Shown here: positions 34,093 through 43,437 of the stretch, piece after piece
How positions within the stretch are numbered: position 1 is the stretch's first letter
Layout of the letters: every line of letters begins with the position of its first letter
Source of the DNA: Planctomycetota bacterium
GTDB lineage: Bacteria; Planctomycetota; UBA1135; GCA-002686595
Assembly: GCA_012959525.1 (NCBI GenBank)
Contig: DUDB01000019.1
Coordinates: forward strand, 62,001-126,000
Reading direction: 5' to 3'
DNA: 64,000 bases
Made by a program: the position numbers and the translations under genes
Notes under the pieces: generated by a model
What the model was told of the DNA's origin: nothing
Databases searched by the model: none
Seen by the model: only the letters and a program-made list of their open reading frames with translations

Positions 34093-34869
34093 TCAATGAC
34101 ATGCGGTGAGAACCTCGCCTTCAGAGTTGTGGCCATGGTGGCCGGTAGTATTGGCAGGGATGGAGACCAGGTGGTCCAACTCTGTGAGCAACAGGCTGGA
34201 CCAAGTTTCGAAGTTGGCTCCGGTGGAGTCGAGCCTTCGCAGCTCGGCCACCGAAACAAAACTACCTTCGAGTTGGTCCACTTCGCGAATCGCTACCGGT
34301 CCGTTGACCGCGATCACTTGGACCAATCCGACATGGACAGCTCCGACAGGATTGGAGTCGTCGTTGAGTAACCCCACACGGTGGACCGTGTACGGTCCCT
34401 CGATGGAGAGTTCTTCCTCAGCCACCTCCCGTCGGGTGGCTGCAGCTATGGGGTCGGAGCCATCCCGCTCCTGTGAATGCCCCTGAGTTGGCGAATCTGA
34501 ATCGGGTCCGGCGGTGGCAACTTGCATGTCCACCGGGTTGATATGACCTCCCACTCCGATGGAGAGCTTGTCGTGCAGGCGGGCCTCCCCCCCGGCCTTG
34601 GTGCGCCGCAGGCAGAGTACTTCCGGGCTTCCAGCGGCCCCCTGGCGGACCACCAGCGAGTAGGGGATGACCTGTTTCAGCGCAGGGGTGCGCTCTGCGT
34701 ACTCGCGTTCCACGAAGAACCCGTGCTCGCGTACGCATGCAGCGAAGGCCTCCGCGGTCGTTTCCGTTTCGACCTTGTCGTCTGAACTTCCCGCGTCGAA
34801 GAACCGAAACCCGTGGGGGTAACTCTCTGGGAAGAGACTGGGTCGCGGGATGACGAAGACGAATTCCAT
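34093..34869 (-). CDS. Nudix-type hydrolase (COG4112-like)
   Basis: 258 residues. The N-terminal 50 residues resemble the predicted-phosphoesterase Nudix group (VFVIPRPSLFPES, HGFFVEREYAE). The Nudix box is interrupted: the opening GVGGHINPVD is followed by an extra ~25-residue acidic/polar stretch before the usual helix RREVAEEELSIEG. The catalytic REVxEE core is intact. It is thus a Nudix pyrophosphatase with an insertion inside or next to the box loop, and its substrate is unknown. No signal peptide. It starts the minus-strand run Nudix, Sm-like, FG-GAP, separated from rnpB by 380 bases. Confidence 0.8.
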   Translation of the reverse strand: MEFVFVIPRPSLFPESYPHGFRFFDAGSSDDKVETETTAEAFAACVREHGFFVEREYAERTPALKQVIPYSLVVRQGAAGSPEVLCLRRTKAGGEARLHDKLSIGVGGHINPVDMQVATAGPDSDSPTQGHSQERDGSDPIAAATRREVAEEELSIEGPYTVHRVGLLNDDSNPVGAVHVGLVQVIAVNGPVAIREVDQLEGSFVSVAELRRLDSTGANFETWSSLLLTELDHLVSIPANTTGHHGHNSEGEVLTACH

Positions 34870-35250
34870 GAAGGAGTAGCGCGGAGTTGCGGTGTGCTAC
34901 TTGAGGCCGAGTGCGGTCGGCGGAGCAGTGGACCCTCACGTCGCAAGCGGATTGGCAGGTGAGCCCTTGGCTTCCGAGGCGGCGAAGAATCCGATGAAAG
35001 GAGAAGGATCAACCCGGTCGAGCCGGAGAGTGCGCGGGCGACTTGCGTCCGCATCACGAAGACACACCCTAAACCACTCTTCACGTTTCGTCAACGGGGT
35101 ACGGAAGTGAGCGACCGAGCATGCAACTTGTCCTCAGATGCAGAATTTCTTTCCGGCTTGGATTGGGCAGGTCCTCTGCCCAATTTGCCGCCGAGAGAAT
35201 CCCCAGTTGCGCCAACTCTTGCGGTGCAAGGAACTTGGAAAGTGAAGGTG
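34870..35250. other. Intergenic region downstream of rnpB
   Basis: About 380 bases between the Nudix gene and the 3' end of RNase P RNA. It holds the hairpin at 35162-35184 and must contain the promoter of the Nudix gene, but no clear -35/-10 pair stands out. Short frames on both strands have no ribosome site or family resemblance. Confidence 0.5.
35162..35184 (-). terminator. Hairpin downstream of RNase P RNA, possible terminator
   Basis: Perfect 9-base arms ATTGGGCAG (35162-35170) and CTGCCCAAT (35176-35184) around a 5-base loop, 67 bases beyond the rnpB 3' end. There is no T-run after the hairpin on the minus strand, so the role as terminator is uncertain. Confidence 0.45.
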
Positions 35251-35663
35251 GAAGTGAGAGGTCCGATAAGCCGGGTTCTGTTCCTCCCCGTGAGGGGAGG
35301 TGACGACCATTTCTCTGGGACCGGAGTTGCCTCCGGCCTCGAACGACCTACCCGGAAGGTGTGAGCGCGGGTCATCGCCCGTTGACCTTCCCTATTTGGT
35401 CTTTCTCCGCGTGGGGTTTACCTTGCCAGTCCTGTCACCAGGAACTGCGGTGCGCTCTTACCGCACCCTTTCAGCCTTGCCGCCCGCACCGAAGCGCGGG
35501 GTTGGCGGTCTACTCTCTGTTGCACTTTCCCTGGCCTCACGGCCGGTTGCCGTTAGCAACCACACTGACCCGAGGAGCCCGGACTTTCCTCCCTCCGATC
35601 TCGCTCGGCTCAGTTGCCTGTGCCTCGCGGTCCTGGAGAGCGGCCGCCTAGACCTCTCACTTC
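35251..35663 (-). ncRNA. rnpB: RNase P RNA, bacterial type A
   Basis: About 413 bases. The 5' and 3' ends pair (GAAGTGAGAGGTC at the start, GACCTCTCACTTC at the end, the P1 helix). Universal blocks read in order on the minus strand: GAGGAAAGTCCGGGCTCC (P4 5' side), ACAGAGAGTAGACCGCC, GAAAGGGTGCGGTAAGAG, GGTAAACCCCAC, CCAAATAGG, and ACAGAACCCGGCTTATCGG (P4 3' side). This is the catalytic RNA that trims tRNA 5' ends. Helix layout and length suggest type A. The short protein-like frames overlying it are shadows. A -10 box lies just upstream, so it is probably transcribed alone. Confidence 0.97.
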
Positions 35664-35670
35664 CGGGCGG

Positions 35671-35676
35671 ATTGTA
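35671..35676 (-). promoter_or_regulatory. -10 box of the rnpB promoter
   Basis: TACAAT on the minus strand, 7 bases before the predicted 5' end of RNase P RNA, which is the normal distance to a transcription start. The -35 position at 17-base spacing reads ACCCCA, not a consensus hexamer, so the sigma factor used is unclear. Confidence 0.55.
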
Positions 35677-35748
35677 GCCGGGTCACGGGAGTGTGGGGTA
35701 CCCGACCTGCAGCGTCTGTCCGGGACGGTGGTAGGATGGCGTGCTCCC

Positions 35749-37761
35749 ATGGCCATGACCCCCGCTGTCCCCCTGTTCTGGCTCCTGGCCACCTTTCTTG
35801 GGGGTGAGAGCCACCCAGCCCCTCCGATCATGGAGGACGACCTGGAGCAGTGTGTGCGGACCTTTCGGCGGGCCGCTGCAAAGCGTTCAAACCCCAACAG
35901 TCAGAGCGAGGCTCAGGCTGCGCTGGACGCGCTGGTGGCCTTGGGAGACCCTGAGGCCTGCGAGGTCATCGGCTTGGAGTTTGCCCAGTGCGTCCAGCAC
36001 CTGGGAGAGGTGGAGTCCGAGCAGCGGCGCGTCCGCGCTCAACTGGCCCAGGGCCAGCGCGTCGTCGATGGGTTGACCCTGCGTGCCGTGAAGGATGAGA
36101 GCCTGGCAGAGGTGCTGAAGGATCAGGTTCGAGCAGCCGAAGGGCTCGCACGCCGTCTAGCCGAGCTGGAGGAAAAGAGCGCTGCGCTGCGGCCCTGGAA
36201 GAGTGCTGTGGCCGGTGGGGCGGGCCGCCTGTTGACGCAGCTGAGCGACTCTCGCAAGCGGAGCGCTCTGAAGGAGATCTGGAAACAGGCTGAGAGGGAA
36301 GAATTCTGGAGCACGCGCCTGGCCGCCATTGGTTTTCTGGGTGAGGTCGGCGGGGAGGACACGACCAAGCGATTGCAGGCGGTGTTGGCCGATCTTGCCT
36401 CCGAGTGCGTGCGATTGGAGCGAGGCCTCCCCAGGAAGGAGGCAGAAGTGCGCAAGATGGAGGCGCGACTACAGAAGGAGAGTGACCAGAGTGGTGGGGG
36501 GCTGTCGGGTGCTAGCAGAGCTCAGTACGAGAAGATCAAACGCGAAGCGGCAGCTGATCGGAGGCAGATCACTCAGATGGGGCAGGTGTGTGATGAGTGC
36601 GCCCTCTCCGCAGGTCGGGCGCTGTCCCGAATGCAGCCCGATACCCAGGCCAAGACTCTGGCTGCCCTGCTCAAGGCTCAGAGTAGAGCCCCCACTGGAG
36701 CGCGCCTAAGGACCTTGCAGATCCTGAGTGCGGTGGAGTGCGAGCCTGCACAAGCGGCTCTCTTGGGGTTCCTCGACGGGGAGGATGAACCCCTGGCCAT
36801 CGCCACCATTCTGCGTGAGCTGGCCCCCTACGGCTTGGAGGCCCTCCCCACGGAGGTCGCGATAGCTCACCTGGCCCACAAATCGTGGCTGGTGCAGCGT
36901 GCGGCCATCGAGGCCCTTGTCGTCCTTGGGCAACGGGAGGGGGTGGGCGCGATGATTGCTGCGCTCGAGGGGGCCAATGGCCGCCTTCGCACGGATCTGC
37001 GCGGGGGATTGGCGGCCCTCACCGGATTGGACTACCACACCAACCACACCCTCTGGCAAACCTGGTGGGAGGCGGAGGGGACGCAGTTCGAGATGCCCAA
37101 AACGGGCCGTACCCTGAGCGCGGCCCTGCCCGCGGAAGACTCGATCGGCATGAGCTTCTTCGGGATCAGCACCGAGAGCCAGCGTGTTCTGTTCTTGCTC
37201 GACCTGTCCGGCTCCATGGAGTTTTCCATGATCGCCCGGGACAATCCGACTGATGCCCCGGGAGCTCCAAAGGACTTGCCTCGTGGCAAGGAGCAGTCGC
37301 GCATTCAGGCGGCCAAGGTCGATCTGGTGAGAGCCTTGGGCGGGCTGCGTGAGGGGGCACTGTTCAACCTAGTGCTCTATGCCTCGGACGTGTGGACTTG
37401 GCAGGACGAGTTAGTGGTGATGGAAGGCAACCAGCGCGTTGAGGTGCAAGAGTACGTGGACGAGTTGAGCGCCTCTGGAGGCACGAACATATACGGTGCC
37501 CTCCGCACGGCCCTGGAGATTGCAGGGGTGAAGGGTGGGGAGGAGTGGGATTCTCCGCGCATCGATACCCTGTTTCTGCTCACCGACGGGCGCCCCTCAA
37601 TGGGCTTGACCACTAATACCGACGAAATCCTCGCCTACGTGCGAGACAAGAACCGTTCGGCGGGAATTGTGATCCATACAATTGGACTCTCGGGGGCTCA
37701 GGATGCTTACCTGCTGAGCGAACTTGCCGCCCAAAACGGTGGCACCTACGCGGCACGCTAG
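35749..37761 (+). CDS. HEAT-repeat and von Willebrand A domain protein, exported
   Basis: 670 residues from the ATG at 35749, where a signal-like hydrophobic stretch begins (PLFWLLATFLGG). The longer frame from 35614 runs into the rnpB 5' end. Residues ~20-330 are helical with coiled-coil parts (AARRLAELEEKSAALR, RKEAEVRKMEARLQKE), then HEAT-like units. The C-terminal ~190 residues form a VWA domain with the metal site DLSGSM (Asp485, Ser487, Ser489), SGGTNIYGAL (Thr) and LTDGRPSMG (Asp). VWA domains of this type bind protein ligands through Mg. It may be a scaffold outside the membrane. The hydrolase gene follows after 4 bases, so they are probably one transcript. Confidence 0.85.
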   Translation: MAMTPAVPLFWLLATFLGGESHPAPPIMEDDLEQCVRTFRRAAAKRSNPNSQSEAQAALDALVALGDPEACEVIGLEFAQCVQHLGEVESEQRRVRAQLAQGQRVVDGLTLRAVKDESLAEVLKDQVRAAEGLARRLAELEEKSAALRPWKSAVAGGAGRLLTQLSDSRKRSALKEIWKQAEREEFWSTRLAAIGFLGEVGGEDTTKRLQAVLADLASECVRLERGLPRKEAEVRKMEARLQKESDQSGGGLSGASRAQYEKIKREAAADRRQITQMGQVCDECALSAGRALSRMQPDTQAKTLAALLKAQSRAPTGARLRTLQILSAVECEPAQAALLGFLDGEDEPLAIATILRELAPYGLEALPTEVAIAHLAHKSWLVQRAAIEALVVLGQREGVGAMIAALEGANGRLRTDLRGGLAALTGLDYHTNHTLWQTWWEAEGTQFEMPKTGRTLSAALPAEDSIGMSFFGISTESQRVLFLLDLSGSMEFSMIARDNPTDAPGAPKDLPRGKEQSRIQAAKVDLVRALGGLREGALFNLVLYASDVWTWQDELVVMEGNQRVEVQEYVDELSASGGTNIYGALRTALEIAGVKGGEEWDSPRIDTLFLLTDGRPSMGLTTNTDEILAYVRDKNRSAGIVIHTIGLSGAQDAYLLSELAAQNGGTYAAR

Positions 37762-37765
37762 AACC

Positions 37766-38659
37766 ATGGAAGACTTCACCCTCACCAACCTTGAACTACG
37801 CGAGTCGACGGAGACAGGGGAAGAAGCCGCCGGGCTGTCCCATGCCTCCATGAAAGGCATGCTCCTTCTGACCGTCTTGGAGTTGGCCCCTCGCGGTGAG
37901 CCACGGGGCGCGGTGACGGTGGTTCACGATGCGGGCGACACGGGAGACCGCTATCGGGACTTGGCCGCCGTGCTTGCGGACCGTGGGTGGGCGATTGCCC
38001 TGCCCGACCTGCGTGGCCACGGTCGTACCGAGGGCGAGCGCGGGCACAGTGCCGGCCTGATCGAAATCGGGAGGGACCTGGACGAGATCCAAAACCATCT
38101 GGCCTATCGCATGCCCGATGAGCCCAAGGTCTTGGTGGGGCAAGGGCTGGGCGCCCTGCATGCCCTCTCTTATGCCATCTCAAAGCCCGGGACCCTGGCA
38201 GGTCTCGTGCTCGTGGCTCCCCTGCACGAACCCCGGTTTGAGCCTCCCGAGGCACCGAGTGGAATGTTGGGACGCCTGATGGGCAAGAAGTTGACGTCCA
38301 CATCGCCGGGCTCCATCCCTTGGACGGGCGACCAGCTGGTGCTTGGTGCGGCGGCTACGGCCTGGGACAGCGATCCGCTCACTCACAACATCATCACCGC
38401 CCGCGCGCAGGAGCAGGCTCAGCGAGCGGCGAGCGAGTTCCTCCCACGCCTGAGCGAGGTAGGTGCTCCCGTGCTGATTCTCCATGGCGCGGACGATCCG
38501 CTGTCCGACGCCGAGTGCAGCCGCGCGCTGGCCGGGGAGGGAGTGCACGTGCAGGTCCTCGATGGCCTCCTACATCATCCCCTTCAGGGGGACGGCAGCG
38601 ACGCGACTCATCAGGCTCTGGCCGATTGGCTCGATCAGAACGTGCCGACCAAGGACTGA
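37766..38659 (+). CDS. Alpha/beta-hydrolase-fold protein lacking the nucleophilic serine
   Basis: 297 residues, resembling monoacylglycerol-lipase-like hydrolases: an oxyanion-type start VVHDAGDTGDRY, the strand-turn ALPDLRGHGRTEGERG, and later HGADDPLSDAE (acid) and LLHHPLQ (histidine). At the nucleophile elbow, where GxSxG is expected, the sequence is GQGLG with Gly127. The acid and histidine are kept but the serine is lost. Thus it may not be an esterase and may act by binding, or use another residue. No signal peptide. It lies 4 bases behind the VWA gene and converges on folE. Confidence 0.8.
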   Translation: MEDFTLTNLELRESTETGEEAAGLSHASMKGMLLLTVLELAPRGEPRGAVTVVHDAGDTGDRYRDLAAVLADRGWAIALPDLRGHGRTEGERGHSAGLIEIGRDLDEIQNHLAYRMPDEPKVLVGQGLGALHALSYAISKPGTLAGLVLVAPLHEPRFEPPEAPSGMLGRLMGKKLTSTSPGSIPWTGDQLVLGAAATAWDSDPLTHNIITARAQEQAQRAASEFLPRLSEVGAPVLILHGADDPLSDAECSRALAGEGVHVQVLDGLLHHPLQGDGSDATHQALADWLDQNVPTKD

Positions 38660-38669
38660 ATTACCCGCC

Positions 38670-39281
38670 CTAGCTCCCGCGGATCATCGACAGGAACTCC
38701 CGTCGAGTGGCGTCATTGCGCCGGAAGGCGCCGGTCATACGACTGGTGACCGTGACGGAACTGGGCTTCATCACCCCGCGTGTGGTCATGCATTGGTGTC
38801 GGGCTTCGATCACGACGGCTACGCCACGCGGCTCGAGCACCTTGTCTATGGTGTTGGCGATCTGGACGGTGAGCTTCTCCTGGATCTGCAGTCGGCGTGC
38901 GTAGACCTCCACCACCCGGGCCAGCTTGCTCAGGCCCACGATGCGGTTGTCGGGCAGGTAGGCGACGTGGGCCACCCCGATGAAGGGCACCATGTGATGC
39001 TCACAGTGTGAGTGCAGGCAGATGTCGCGCACGGTCACCATCTCGTCGTAGCCACCGACCTCCTCGAAGGTCTTGGAAAGGACAAGCTCGGGGTCTTCCT
39101 CGTAGCCACCGTAGAATTGATCGTAGGAGCGCACCACCCTGGCAGGCGTCTCCAGTAGACCTTCGCGCTGGGGGTCATCGCCCGTGTAGGCGATCAGCGT
39201 GCGTACCGCTTCCTCGGCGGCCTCCTTGGTGGGGCGGGTGTTCTGGGTGGACATCGGGGCAGTGGTGGTGAGGCGCGTCAT
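38670..39281 (-). CDS. folE: GTP cyclohydrolase I
   Basis: 203 residues from the ATG at 39281, which has GGAG about 9 bases upstream; the ATG at 39254 has none. The enzyme turns GTP into dihydroneopterin triphosphate, the first step of folate or pterin synthesis. Signature pieces: [30 protein letters not shown] (zinc Cys and His), [13 protein letters not shown], and [11 protein letters not shown] with the second zinc Cys. Length is normal for the bacterial enzyme. It links with folP further down the window, though not in one operon. The upstream 150 bases are shared with cysS, transcribed the other way. Confidence 0.95.
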   Translation of the reverse strand: MTRLTTTAPMSTQNTRPTKEAAEEAVRTLIAYTGDDPQREGLLETPARVVRSYDQFYGGYEEDPELVLSKTFEEVGGYDEMVTVRDICLHSHCEHHMVPFIGVAHVAYLPDNRIVGLSKLARVVEVYARRLQIQEKLTVQIANTIDKVLEPRGVAVVIEARHQCMTTRGVMKPSSVTVTSRMTGAFRRNDATRREFLSMIRGS

Positions 39282-39430
39282 GGGAGTCTCCGGCGGGATT
39301 CTAGCAGATTCTTCAAATGACCGAGACCTCGCCACCTGGGGCTTGTCGGCCTATTCTCGGCGGGGGGGAGGAGTCGGCACGGTGCGTTGCTATCCTCCAC
39401 TCCAGTCTCCGAGCGGCTTCAAGCGAACCC

Positions 39431-41038
39431 ATGACCATTCACCTGTACGACTCCGTCTCCCGCACCAAGCGGCCCCTAGACCCTCTGCAGCCCGGCAAGG
39501 TCGGCATGTATGTCTGCGGCCCGACGGTCTACGACGATTGCCACGTGGGGCACCTGATGGGGCCCGTGGTGTTCGACACCGTGGCGCGCTGGCTGATGGC
39601 GCGCGGGTACGAGGTGCGGTTCGTGAACAACATCACCGACATTGATGACAAGATCATCAACCGTGCGATAGAGAGTGGTGAGGACTGGTCGGCGATCGCC
39701 GAGCGCTACACGGCTCAGTACCTTGGCTTCTTGAAGGAGCTCTCGGTGGTCACCGTGACGGATCACCCCCGTTGCTCGGAGTACGTGCCGGCCATGGTGG
39801 AATTCATCGCGGACCTGGTCGCGGAGGACATGGCCTACCAGGCCTCCGACGGTGTGTACTTCGACGTCTCGCGGCATGAGGGCTACGGGAAGCTGTCCGG
39901 TCGCAAGCTGGACGACATGCTTGCTGGAGCCCGTATTCAGGCCAGCGAGGGTCTGCGTCATCCCGCGGATTTCGCCCTCTGGAAGAACGTCAAGCCCGGA
40001 GAGCCCAGCTGGGAGAGTCCCTGGGGTCCGGGCCGCCCGGGCTGGCACATCGAGTGTTCCGTCATGTCCTCCCAATTGCTGGGGGGCGCCTTCGACATCC
40101 ACGGCGGCGGAGACGACCTGAAGTTCCCGCACCACGAGAATGAGATCGCGCAGTCCGAAGCCCACGGCGATGACTACGCACATCACTGGATGCATAACGG
40201 CTTGATCCAGTACGAGGGGCGCAAGATCTCCAAGAGCGATCCGCGCATGCAGGAGGAGTCCTTCTCCCAACAGTTCCAGGCGCGCTGGCTGTTGGACCGC
40301 TTCGGGCCTTCAGCCGTTCGGTTTTTTCTTCTGCGTACGCCTTACGGTCGGCCCGTGGATTTTGGTCCCCAGGTCTTGGACGGGGCTCAGAAAGGCCTGA
40401 TCCGGGTCTTGAAGCTCCTCGCCCCGGTCTTGGGTCAGGAGTCTGACCGCGACTTGGAGGCCATCTGTGCCGTACCCCTGGACGAGAATCTCGACAAGGC
40501 ACGCTCGTCCTTCCGCGAGGCCATGGACGATGACTTCAATACGGGTGAGGCCATTGCCCAGCTGTTCACCCTGGCCCGGGACCTGCGTGAGGTTCCTGAG
40601 GAGGCGCGTACACCCGGACTCGAAGTGCTCAGGGACCTGGGCCGCATCCTCGGCCTGTTCCAGCCCGGGGACACCGGGCTCGGGGAAGGGCTTGGCGAAG
40701 GAGGAGACCAGGTTCTCTTGGGCAAGGTGTTGGGCGCGCTGCTCAGCGTGCGCGAGACGGCCCGGAGTGCGGGCGAGTTCGCCACCGCTGACGGTGTTCG
40801 TGATCTGCTGGTGGCCCAAGGCGTGGAGGTGAACGACTCCGCTGATGGGGCGGGTTGGTCGGTGGGGCCGGGCGGAGCCCCCGATCTTGAGGGTCTGCTC
40901 AATGGCGCAATGGGTCTGCGGGAGACGGCGCGGGAGCGCGGCGACTACGCGACGGGTGACGGAATACGCGACAGGCTGGGTGCGGCAGGGGTGTCGGTCC
41001 AGGATGCGGCTGGCCGCTCGACTTGGACTCTCGCGTAG
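39431..41038 (+). CDS. cysS: Cysteinyl-tRNA synthetase with a duplicated C-terminal unit
   Basis: 535 residues. Class I signatures: HVGH (His38, His41) and KISKS (Lys265). The Zn site uses Cys in YVCGPTVYD and HIECS plus HHENE. The body follows bacterial CysRS, charging tRNA-Cys with cysteine. In ordinary CysRS (about 460-500 residues) the C-terminus contains one unit of the form R-E-x-A-R-x-x-x-x-[FYW]-A-x-A-D-x-[IV]-R-D-x-L. Here it appears twice, at about residues 440-480 and 496-535, 56 residues apart. The second copy should give a longer anticodon-recognition tail. The ATG at 39431 is used because it begins the catalytic domain directly; the longer frame adds a low-complexity leader. Confidence 0.95.
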   Translation: MTIHLYDSVSRTKRPLDPLQPGKVGMYVCGPTVYDDCHVGHLMGPVVFDTVARWLMARGYEVRFVNNITDIDDKIINRAIESGEDWSAIAERYTAQYLGFLKELSVVTVTDHPRCSEYVPAMVEFIADLVAEDMAYQASDGVYFDVSRHEGYGKLSGRKLDDMLAGARIQASEGLRHPADFALWKNVKPGEPSWESPWGPGRPGWHIECSVMSSQLLGGAFDIHGGGDDLKFPHHENEIAQSEAHGDDYAHHWMHNGLIQYEGRKISKSDPRMQEESFSQQFQARWLLDRFGPSAVRFFLLRTPYGRPVDFGPQVLDGAQKGLIRVLKLLAPVLGQESDRDLEAICAVPLDENLDKARSSFREAMDDDFNTGEAIAQLFTLARDLREVPEEARTPGLEVLRDLGRILGLFQPGDTGLGEGLGEGGDQVLLGKVLGALLSVRETARSAGEFATADGVRDLLVAQGVEVNDSADGAGWSVGPGGAPDLEGLLNGAMGLRETARERGDYATGDGIRDRLGAAGVSVQDAAGRSTWTLA

Positions 41039-41219
41039 TCTCAGTGGGTTACAATTGCCTCCTCCGGAGCCACCACTCGCTCCATTTACACGGTCATTAC
41101 ATCCATGGAGACGTTGGGGTGCGTCCCCTGAGGGACGCGATTGCGGTCGTCCACATCTGCCGCAGTCTCCACCCTCCGACCTCAGACCGGCCTCGAACTT
41201 CATGCAACACCTATTCACC

Positions 41220-42941
41220 ATGAGAACGCCTCTACTCGCCACCTTCCTTGGCTGCACCCTTCTGGCAGCGGCCTCCGCCCAAACTTCGGAGCCCCTCTCC
41301 TTTCCTGGTGTCCTGATCGGTCCGGGTGAAGTGCCTGAGGTACTGGAATTCGAAACGGATCTGGCGGTGGTTGATGCCCTGACCGACCTTGGCCGGGTCA
41401 GCCTACGAGGCGTCCCCATGCCCACGGGGCAGATCCTCAACCTGGACTTGGAGCGCGTTGAGTTCCAGTGGGGTTCCCTGGGTGTCTTCGTGGACGGTGT
41501 GCGGTCTGAGTACGACCCCGGTGATCTCACTTGCTGGAAGGGCGAGGTTGCCGGAGTGGAGGGCAGCGAGGTCTTCCTCTCCTTCTCCTCCCTGGGTAGC
41601 TACGGCTGGATTCACGACGGCGTGGACTACACCCACCTGAGCGCCATGCGCAATGCCGACGGTGAGTGGGAGGGCGCTCGTATGCGCCTCTACTCGGACA
41701 AGGCCCTGAACGCAGCCGGCCAAGGTCTCGGAGCTCGCGCAATGGGGACCTGTCTCAGTGATCAGCTGCAAGGCGGCCATCAGCCTCCTCCGGCTATCAA
41801 TCCCGCCGATCTCTCGCCTCCCACCTACGGCGCGGCTCAGAAGCTCGAGTGCAAGATGGCGATAGAGACGGATCACCAGCTCTATCAGAAGTGGGGCAAC
41901 CTATCCGCCTGCGAGAACTACGTCTTCGCCCTGCTGGGCGCGATCAGCGACCGCTATGACACGCAGATCGACACCATCCTGACCTTCCCCTATGTGCAGT
42001 TCTGGACGACCGCGAGCGATCCGTGGAATAGTCAGGATTCGGGCGGCAGCTCGTCCGATCTACTCACCGAGTTCCAGAACGCCTGGGCGGGTAACATCCC
42101 CAACGGTGCACACCTCGCGCACTTCGTCTCCGGTGCCAACCTGGGTGGGGGAGTGGCTTGGCTCGGCGTGCTCTGCAACACGAGCTTTGGATTTGCCGTG
42201 AGCGGCAACATCGACGGCGGCGTGACGTTCCCTGTCACCCAGGGCTCCAACACCTGGGACTTCATGGTGATTGCCCATGAGACCGGTCACAACTTCGGTA
42301 CGCCCCACACCCACGATTACTGCCCGCCCCTGGACAAGTGCTACAACAACTGCACGGGCAGCACGCAGTGCACCAATCAGGGCACGGTCATGTCCTACTG
42401 CCACCTGTGCAGTGGTGGAATGAACAACATCACCACCTACTTCCACCCGAGCGTCGTGTCGACGATGCGTTCGGGGGCAGTCTCCAGTTGCATTCCGAAC
42501 TGGAACTCGAACAGTTTTGCGACCGTGTTCTACGACGATTTCGAGGTGGGGGGATTGGCAGCCAACGGCTGGACCAAGGTCAACGCCCGCCGGAAATCGG
42601 ACTCGGCCCACGAAGGCAACAAAGGAGCCAAGGTCCGCAAGTCCGGCAGCATCCTTCGCACGGTGGATACCTCGGGCTTTGGCGAAATCGTCGTGCGCTA
42701 CTGGCGCAAGACCAAGAACTACGAACCAGGCGAGGAGCTGCGCCTGCGGTATTCCACGAACGGCGGATCCAGCTGGACGACTGCTGGATCCTCCGATGCC
42801 CTCTCCTGGGGCTTTGTTGAATACGCGATGCCGTCCTCCGCTGGCAACAACGCCAACTTCATGATCATGTTCAAGTCCTTCGGTGGTGACGAGCCCAAGG
42901 AGAATGGACGCGTGGATCAGGTGGAGGTCCTGGGCCGCTAG
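41220..42941 (+). CDS. Secreted zinc metalloprotease, reprolysin/M12-like with C-terminal beta domain
   Basis: 573 residues from the ATG at 41220, which starts a signal peptide (LLATFLGCTLLAAASAQ). Residues ~30-200 look like a propeptide. The catalytic domain has HETGHNFGTPH with His353, Glu354, His357 and His363, followed by a Met-turn (TVMSYCHLC). This is the metzincin arrangement of M12B-like peptidases. Several Cys around CYNNCTGSTQC suggest disulfides. The C-terminal ~150 residues are a jelly-roll-like domain (FYDDFEVGG, GNKGAKVRKSG, LRLRYSTNGGSSW), perhaps for substrate or wall binding. It is a likely extracellular protease. It starts about 180 bases after cysS and has a hairpin in its leader (41121-41138). 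Confidence 0.88.
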   Translation: MRTPLLATFLGCTLLAAASAQTSEPLSFPGVLIGPGEVPEVLEFETDLAVVDALTDLGRVSLRGVPMPTGQILNLDLERVEFQWGSLGVFVDGVRSEYDPGDLTCWKGEVAGVEGSEVFLSFSSLGSYGWIHDGVDYTHLSAMRNADGEWEGARMRLYSDKALNAAGQGLGARAMGTCLSDQLQGGHQPPPAINPADLSPPTYGAAQKLECKMAIETDHQLYQKWGNLSACENYVFALLGAISDRYDTQIDTILTFPYVQFWTTASDPWNSQDSGGSSSDLLTEFQNAWAGNIPNGAHLAHFVSGANLGGGVAWLGVLCNTSFGFAVSGNIDGGVTFPVTQGSNTWDFMVIAHETGHNFGTPHTHDYCPPLDKCYNNCTGSTQCTNQGTVMSYCHLCSGGMNNITTYFHPSVVSTMRSGAVSSCIPNWNSNSFATVFYDDFEVGGLAANGWTKVNARRKSDSAHEGNKGAKVRKSGSILRTVDTSGFGEIVVRYWRKTKNYEPGEELRLRYSTNGGSSWTTAGSSDALSWGFVEYAMPSSAGNNANFMIMFKSFGGDEPKENGRVDQVEVLGR

Positions 42942-43000
42942 GTCGACAAGGGGCCTCCGAGGACCTTGATCCTTGGGGGCCCTAGAATCCCGAGTCGACC
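42941..43000. terminator. Inverted repeat between convergent genes, possible terminator
   Basis: Arms GGTCGAC (42941-42947) and GTCGACC (42994-43000) enclose a GC-rich interior that can fold further (GGGGCC near 42950 with GGGCCC near 42978). It occupies almost all of the gap between the metalloprotease gene and ruvX. No T-run follows. Confidence 0.4.
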
Positions 43001-43007
43001 GTGACCG

Positions 43008-43433
43008 CTACTGGGTTTGCAACCAGTCTTCGAGCAGGACCATGGCCGACCAGGAATCGCGGCGGTCCTTCCGATCCTGCCCCGTATGACCGGCTTCCAC
43101 CAGACGTGATTCCGCCTCCTTGGTGGACAGGCGCTCGTCCACCAGGGCGAGTTCGGGGCCGGGGAAACGCGCACACAGTCGCTCGCAGAACTCCGCGACG
43201 TTCTTGGCACGTGGGCCAGCGGTTCCATCCATGTTCAGGGGCTGGCCCACCACAATGACGCTCACCTGGCGGTCAGCCAGGAGGTCGTCGATGAAATCCA
43301 GTAGCTCGTCTCCGTCCCCCTCGCCGTGGAAGGTAGTCAGGGGCTCGGAGGTGATGCGCAGGGCGTCGGCCAAGGCGAAGCCCGTACGCCGGGTGCCGTG
43401 GTCGATGGCTAGAACCGCTCCAGGGACAGTCAT
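43008..43433 (-). CDS. ruvX: Holliday junction resolvase-like RuvX/YqgF
   Basis: 141 residues from the ATG at 43433. RNase H-like fold: VLAIDHGTRRTGFAL (first Asp), VIVVGQPLNMDGT, and LALVDERLST (second acidic residue). YqgF proteins process pre-16S rRNA ends and have been proposed as resolvases. Length is normal. The start is 4 bases after the manC stop, so it is the last gene in the minus-strand unit alr, AsmA-like, manC, ruvX. Confidence 0.92.
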   Translation of the reverse strand: MTVPGAVLAIDHGTRRTGFALADALRITSEPLTTFHGEGDGDELLDFIDDLLADRQVSVIVVGQPLNMDGTAGPRAKNVAEFCERLCARFPGPELALVDERLSTKEAESRLVEAGHTGQDRKDRRDSWSAMVLLEDWLQTQ

Positions 43434-43437
43434 GGGC

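Noticed and set aside
35107-35677. Several short protein-coding frames
   Set aside because: They overlie RNase P RNA and its flank, where every conserved RNA block is present on the minus strand.
41121-41138. Hairpin GCGTCCC-CTGA-GGGACGC as cysS terminator
   Set aside because: No T-run follows and it is just as likely part of the metalloprotease leader; mentioned there without a separate call.
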